Origin: Mycolicibacterium sp. BiH015
Lineage (GTDB): Bacteria > Actinomycetota > Actinomycetes > Mycobacteriales > Mycobacteriaceae
Length of the DNA: 64,000 bases
Assembly: GCF_027706845.1 (NCBI RefSeq)
Contig: NZ_JAQGCZ010000018.1
Location: 1-64,000 of the forward strand
Direction: 5' to 3'
Part shown: piece by piece, positions 60,574-64,000 of the stretch
How positions within the stretch are numbered: the first letter of the stretch is position 1
Layout: every line of letters begins with the position of its first letter
Position numbers and translations under genes: made by a program
Notes under the pieces: model-generated
Databases searched by the model: none
Told to the model about the DNA's origin: nothing
The model's input: the letters and a program-made list of their open reading frames with translations, nothing else

Positions 60574-60660
60574 TAACCAGATATGAAACCAGTGCCGCGG
60601 GACACTGTCAACAATGGTGATCGATGACCTCCGAGGTCAGTGACCGGATGCAGGCACCGG

Positions 60661-61164
60661 CTACACGGTCGCCTGGACCGTCACCTCGTTCAGCCGTCCC
60701 GTTGCCACGTCGAAGACGAATCCGCGCAGGGACTCGTGCTTGGTGACGAAGGGGCTCGCCTCGATCCGCCGCAACGACTGACGCACGTCCTCCTCCACGT
60801 CCGGGAACGCCTCGGCCGCCCATTGCGGCTTGAGGCCCGTCTCGTCCTGGATGGCGCGCTTGAAGGCGTCGTCGGTGAACGTCAGCATTCCGCAATCGGT
60901 GTGGTGGATCAGGATGATCTCCTTGGTGCCGAGCAACCGCTGGCTGATCGCGAGCGAGCGGATCTCGTCATCGGTGATGACGCCTCCGGCGTTGCGGATG
61001 ACGTGTGCCTCACCGTCGCCGAGCCCGAGGATCCGGTAGACGTCGAGTCGCGCGTCCATGCACGCCACCACGGCGACATGCTTGCTCGGCGGCAGCGGCA
61101 AGGGGCCGGAAAAAGATTCTGCGTACTTCTCGTTGTTCTTCAGGTACTCGTCGGTGACCGTCAT
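60661..61164 (-). CDS. beta-class carbonic anhydrase
   Basis: 167 residues, zinc enzyme interconverting CO2 and bicarbonate. Zinc ligands are Cys35 in VVACMDARLDV with the Asp-Arg dyad, His in LIHHTDCGML (about 88) and Cys91. It is the type known from M. tuberculosis Rv1284, which also lies upstream of cysD. Start ATG 61164. It is followed by the cysD promoter gap, so it may be separately transcribed. Confidence 0.95.
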   Translation of the reverse strand: MTVTDEYLKNNEKYAESFSGPLPLPPSKHVAVVACMDARLDVYRILGLGDGEAHVIRNAGGVITDDEIRSLAISQRLLGTKEIILIHHTDCGMLTFTDDAFKRAIQDETGLKPQWAAEAFPDVEEDVRQSLRRIEASPFVTKHESLRGFVFDVATGRLNEVTVQATV

Positions 61165-61209
61165 GGCCGCAAGCTAGCGGCGCGGGCCGACGAAGTCACG
61201 GGTTCAAAT

Positions 61210-61272
61210 CGCCGGAATTGCATTCCAGCGGTAAAAAGCCGAGTGCGGGTCTGCTGGAATGCAATTCCGGCG
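61210..61272. repeat. 63-nt intergenic inverted repeat, copy 4
   Basis: Perfect 20-bp arms: CGCCGGAATTGCATTCCAGC (61210-61229) and its reverse complement (61253-61272), with a 23-nt loop. It begins 2 nt after the stop of the minus-strand glycosyltransferase. Its sequence is closest to copy 3, including the loop. Confidence 0.85.
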
Positions 61273-61274
61273 GG

Positions 61275-63170
61275 TTAGTCCTGCAGGTCGTAGACGGTGG
61301 CCCCACCGACGTCCATGGCCTCGAAATTCTGCTCGACCCATGAGGTGATCTGGCTCGACGAGCCGGAGTCGCCTCCCAGGCGGTGATGTTCGCCCGCGAT
61401 GAAATAGCGGACTTGACCGTCGGCGACATAGTCCTGGAACTGCTGCAGGGTCGGCGAGTTGTCGCTGCCGGTGAAACCGCCGATCGCCATCACCGACGCA
61501 CCGGTCTGCAGTTCCAGCTCAGCCGCCGTCATCGATCCGATACTTGCTGCTGCCCAACGGTTCCCAGCCGACTCGACGAGCTGCTGCAGTTCGATGTTGT
61601 CCGCCACGGATGCACCAGGACCACCCGGGCCGCCGGGACCGCCGAAGCCACCGGGACCGGCGTCGGGCCTGGCCGGGCCCGACATGGCCATCGGGCCGTC
61701 GTGAGCGTGCAGGACGGTCTCGACGGCGTACGCCGCTGGTGCGGCGCCGGCGAGCAGTATCGCCGCCGCAACCACCGGTGCGATGCCACGGCCGAGCCGA
61801 TGTACACCCACCGCGATGACCACGGCCACCGCGATCGAGCCGATCAGGACCACCCACCGCAGCCACGGCTGCCAGTCCGGTGTCCGGTTCAGCAGCACGA
61901 ATCCCCAGACCCCGGTGACCGCCGACATCGTCCCCAGGATCACGCGCGGCGCCATATTCGTCCTCCCGCGCCATAATTCGGCAACGGCGATGCCGACCAA
62001 CGCCGCGATGCCCGGTGCGAGCGCCACCGTGTAATAGGGATGGATGATGCCGTCCATGAAGCTGAACACGAGGCCGGAGACGAGCACCCAGCCACCCCAC
62101 AGCAGCAGGCTCGCGCGGACCGCGTTGGTGCGCGCTGCGCGACGGGTGAACCACAGACCCGCCACGAGAGCGATCAGCGCGGCGGGAAGCAGCCACGACG
62201 CCTCGGTACCCATCGACGCTCCGAACAACCGGCTTATACCGGGATCACCGCCGAAGAACAGATTGGCGCCGCCGCCGGGGCCACCCGGGCCACCACCCGG
62301 AGGAGGGCCGCCGTGGCCGGGCGTTCCCTCACCGCCCACGACCCGCTGAATCCCGTTGTAGCCCAGCGCGAGCTGCAGCAGACTGTTGTCGGTCGAGCCA
62401 CCGATGTAGGGCCGCGAGCCCGCGGGCCACAGGCTGACCAGCGCCAGGAACGACCCCGCCGTGACGACCATGGCGAGCGCCCCGGCGAGCAGCCGCCAGA
62501 TGCGCGACCACATCCCGATCGGCGCGGCGACCAGGAGCGCCAACCCCAGGCCCGGCATGACCAGGAACGCCTGCAGCAGCTTGGTCAGGAAGGCGAAGCC
62601 GAGGACCACACCCACCAGCACCACCCATCGGGCGCCGCCGGTCTGGATCGCCCGAACCATCAGGTAGGCCGCGACCACGAGCAGCAGCACCAGCAGTGCG
62701 TCCGGATTGTTGTAGCGGAACATCAGTGCCGCCACCGGCGTCACCGCAAGGGCTGAGCCCGCGATCAGACCGGCCCCCGGGCCGCTGACCCGGCGCACCG
62801 CGGCGAAGAGCACTGCGACCGACGCCACGCCCATCAGCGCTTGAGGAAGCAGCATCGTGAACGGGCTGAAGCCGAACAACCTGCCCGACAACACCATCAC
62901 CCACAGTGCGGCCGGAGGTTTGTCGACCGTGATCGCGTTGCCGGCATCAAGGGAGCCGAACAGCCACGCCTTCCAATCCTGGGTGCCCGCCTGGACGGCT
63001 GCCGCGTAGTACGTATTGGCCCATCCTGACGATCCCAGTCCCCACAAATAGAGCAGTGCGGTGGCGGCCAGCAGGGCGGACAACGCCGGCCACACCCACC
63101 GCGGCTGTGGCAGTGCGCCGGGATCGGTTGCCGCGTGGGCACTGACGGCCGGAGGCGCGGTGATGGTCAT
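61275..63170 (-). CDS. ArnT/PMT-like polyprenyl-phosphate glycosyltransferase
   Basis: 631 residues from ATG 63170, overlapping the next gene's stop by 4 nt. GT-C fold with about eleven membrane helices. The first outer loop has the catalytic Asp context in LFGSLDAGNAITVDKPPAALWVM, typical of the PMT_2 group. Two Gly/Pro-rich insertions (GHGGPPPGGGPGGPGGG near 305 and GFGGPGGPGGPG near 505) sit in outer loops, followed by a soluble C-terminal domain ending GGATVYDLQD. Sugar donors are polyprenyl phosphates; the acceptor is likely a wall glycan or protein. Confidence 0.88.
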   Translation of the reverse strand: MTITAPPAVSAHAATDPGALPQPRWVWPALSALLAATALLYLWGLGSSGWANTYYAAAVQAGTQDWKAWLFGSLDAGNAITVDKPPAALWVMVLSGRLFGFSPFTMLLPQALMGVASVAVLFAAVRRVSGPGAGLIAGSALAVTPVAALMFRYNNPDALLVLLLVVAAYLMVRAIQTGGARWVVLVGVVLGFAFLTKLLQAFLVMPGLGLALLVAAPIGMWSRIWRLLAGALAMVVTAGSFLALVSLWPAGSRPYIGGSTDNSLLQLALGYNGIQRVVGGEGTPGHGGPPPGGGPGGPGGGANLFFGGDPGISRLFGASMGTEASWLLPAALIALVAGLWFTRRAARTNAVRASLLLWGGWVLVSGLVFSFMDGIIHPYYTVALAPGIAALVGIAVAELWRGRTNMAPRVILGTMSAVTGVWGFVLLNRTPDWQPWLRWVVLIGSIAVAVVIAVGVHRLGRGIAPVVAAAILLAGAAPAAYAVETVLHAHDGPMAMSGPARPDAGPGGFGGPGGPGGPGASVADNIELQQLVESAGNRWAAASIGSMTAAELELQTGASVMAIGGFTGSDNSPTLQQFQDYVADGQVRYFIAGEHHRLGGDSGSSSQITSWVEQNFEAMDVGGATVYDLQD

Positions 63171-64000
63171 CGGGCGGTTCCTTCGGTGTCGATGCGGCGG
63201 GGGTGGAACACCCAGCCGCGCAGGAGGACGAAACGCACCGCGGTGGCGAGCAGATTCGCCGCGACCAGAACCGCGAGCTCGACCAGGTGGTGCGGGGATG
63301 TGATGGTGGCGTGCAAGAGTGCGAGGGCGCCGCTGGTGATGGTCAGGGCCACGCCGAACACGAACAGCCCTTCGACGTGGTGGCGGGCCAACTGTGAGCG
63401 CTTCCTGACACCGAAGGTGAAGCGCCGGTTGGCTGCCGTGTTGCCGACCGCGGTGACCAGGAGGGCTGTCAGGTTCGCCAACTGCGCACCGGCCCACGGC
63501 TGCAGCAGGATGAACAGCAGAATGTATGCGGCGGTGGACGCGACGCCGACGGCGCCGAATCGGACCACCTGCCGCAACAGGGATCTCGGCGCGGCGGAGT
63601 TCCCGGACTCGCCGAGCTGCGCGGCGATGGTGTTGACCGGAATCGTCCCGGTGGCGAACCCGCGCAGAAGTCTGCCGATCCCCCTGAGGTCGGCCGCGGC
63701 GGTGGCGACGATGTCGACCCGGCTGTCCGGATCATCGACCCAGTCCACGGGGACTTCGTGGATCCGCAGCCCACTTCGTTCGGCCAGGACGAGCAATTCC
63801 GTGTCGAAGAACCAGCCGGTGTCCTCGACGTAGGGAAGCAGTTGGGCGGCGACGTCGGAGCGGATCGCTTTGAATCCACACTGCGCATCCGAGAAACCGG
63901 CCGACAACGTGGATTTCAGGATGAAGTTGTAGCAGCGCGAGATGAACTCGCGTTTCGGCCCGCGCTGCACACGGGCGCCGCGGGCCAGCCGGGTACCGAT
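63167..64000 (-). CDS. GT2 glycosyltransferase fused to a GtrA-like domain (5' end outside the window)
   Basis: Only the C-terminal 277 residues are present; the gene is cut by the window edge. The N-terminal part is the end of a DPM1-like GT2 domain (ISRCYNFILKSTLSAGFSDAQCGFKAIR), which makes a polyprenyl-phosphate sugar. The rest (about residues 145-277) is a four-helix GtrA-type membrane domain (FGAVGVASTAAYILLFILL, VGNTAANRRFTFGVR). It would supply the lipid-linked donor to the overlapping ArnT-like gene. Confidence 0.9.
   Translation of the reverse strand: MGTRLARGARVQRGPKREFISRCYNFILKSTLSAGFSDAQCGFKAIRSDVAAQLLPYVEDTGWFFDTELLVLAERSGLRIHEVPVDWVDDPDSRVDIVATAAADLRGIGRLLRGFATGTIPVNTIAAQLGESGNSAAPRSLLRQVVRFGAVGVASTAAYILLFILLQPWAGAQLANLTALLVTAVGNTAANRRFTFGVRKRSQLARHHVEGLFVFGVALTITSGALALLHATITSPHHLVELAVLVAANLLATAVRFVLLRGWVFHPRRIDTEGTAR

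Noticed and set aside
1..64000. CRISPR arrays, insertion sequences, prophage or integrase genes
   Set aside because: No regularly spaced repeats, transposase, integrase or phage structural proteins were seen on either strand.

Overview
The window reads as chromosomal DNA of a rapidly growing mycobacterium (Mycolicibacterium/Mycobacterium type). The reasons are the high GC content, frequent GTG starts, murA directly upstream of an rrn leader, an ATP synthase operon with the fused b-delta subunit and the actinobacterial/mycobacterial extensions of the alpha and gamma subunits, a Rho with a long N-terminal insertion, an MspA-type porin, a mycothiol-dependent-type enzyme, a mycofactocin-type dehydrogenase and an F420-dependent-type oxidoreductase. 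Assignments come from reading the proteins and recalling family members; no database search was run.

Layout. 1-253: promoters and boxB/boxA leader of an rRNA operon that leaves the window on the minus strand. 254-14999 (almost all minus strand): murA, a plus-strand PduO-type cobalamin adenosyltransferase, a DUF2550 protein, the ATP synthase operon (atpI-B-E-F-H-A-G-D-C), wecA, tsaC, prmC, prfA and rpmE. 15149-20200: a block of about 5 kb absent from this position in M. tuberculosis as I recall that genome. It holds a FadD17-like acyl-CoA ligase with a divergent TetR regulator, a mycothiol-type DinB enzyme with a divergent MarR regulator, and a second MarR gene divergent from a quinone oxidoreductase across a perfect 34-bp palindrome. 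20209-28887: rho, thrB, thrC, hom, lysA and argS, mostly with 4-nt stop/start overlaps, followed by tRNA-Arg(CCG).

29311-55617 is accessory. It contains a tandem ABM-domain protein, an MspA-like porin, a PknE/PknH-like Ser/Thr kinase beside a small secreted protein that looks like a free copy of the kinase sensor domain, small secreted proteins, a lytic transglycosylase lipoprotein and a DUF1460 amidase-like protein. A catabolic operon follows (NTF2-like, DUF1214, two SDRs, two acyl-CoA dehydrogenases). Next is the most unusual locus: a PqqD-like/M50 membrane protease with a duplicated CxxC motif and a Thr/Ser-rich tail, preceded by an acidic, internally duplicated, precursor-like protein. 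After that come DUF899 and LLM oxidoreductases, a TDT transporter, a two-component system with a DUF4097-type membrane protein, a Tat-lipoprotein amine oxidase and a nitronate monooxygenase.

55614-61164 is a sulfate assimilation region: an Rrf2 regulator, an isochorismatase-like hydrolase, cysQ, cysNC, cysD and a beta-carbonic anhydrase. A palindrome lies in front of cysD. 61275-64000 holds an ArnT/PMT-like glycosyltransferase and a truncated GT2-GtrA protein that overlap by 4 nt. Four related intergenic inverted repeats of 63-64 nt sit at or next to the stop codons of minus-strand genes and probably act as terminators or belong to a repeat family.
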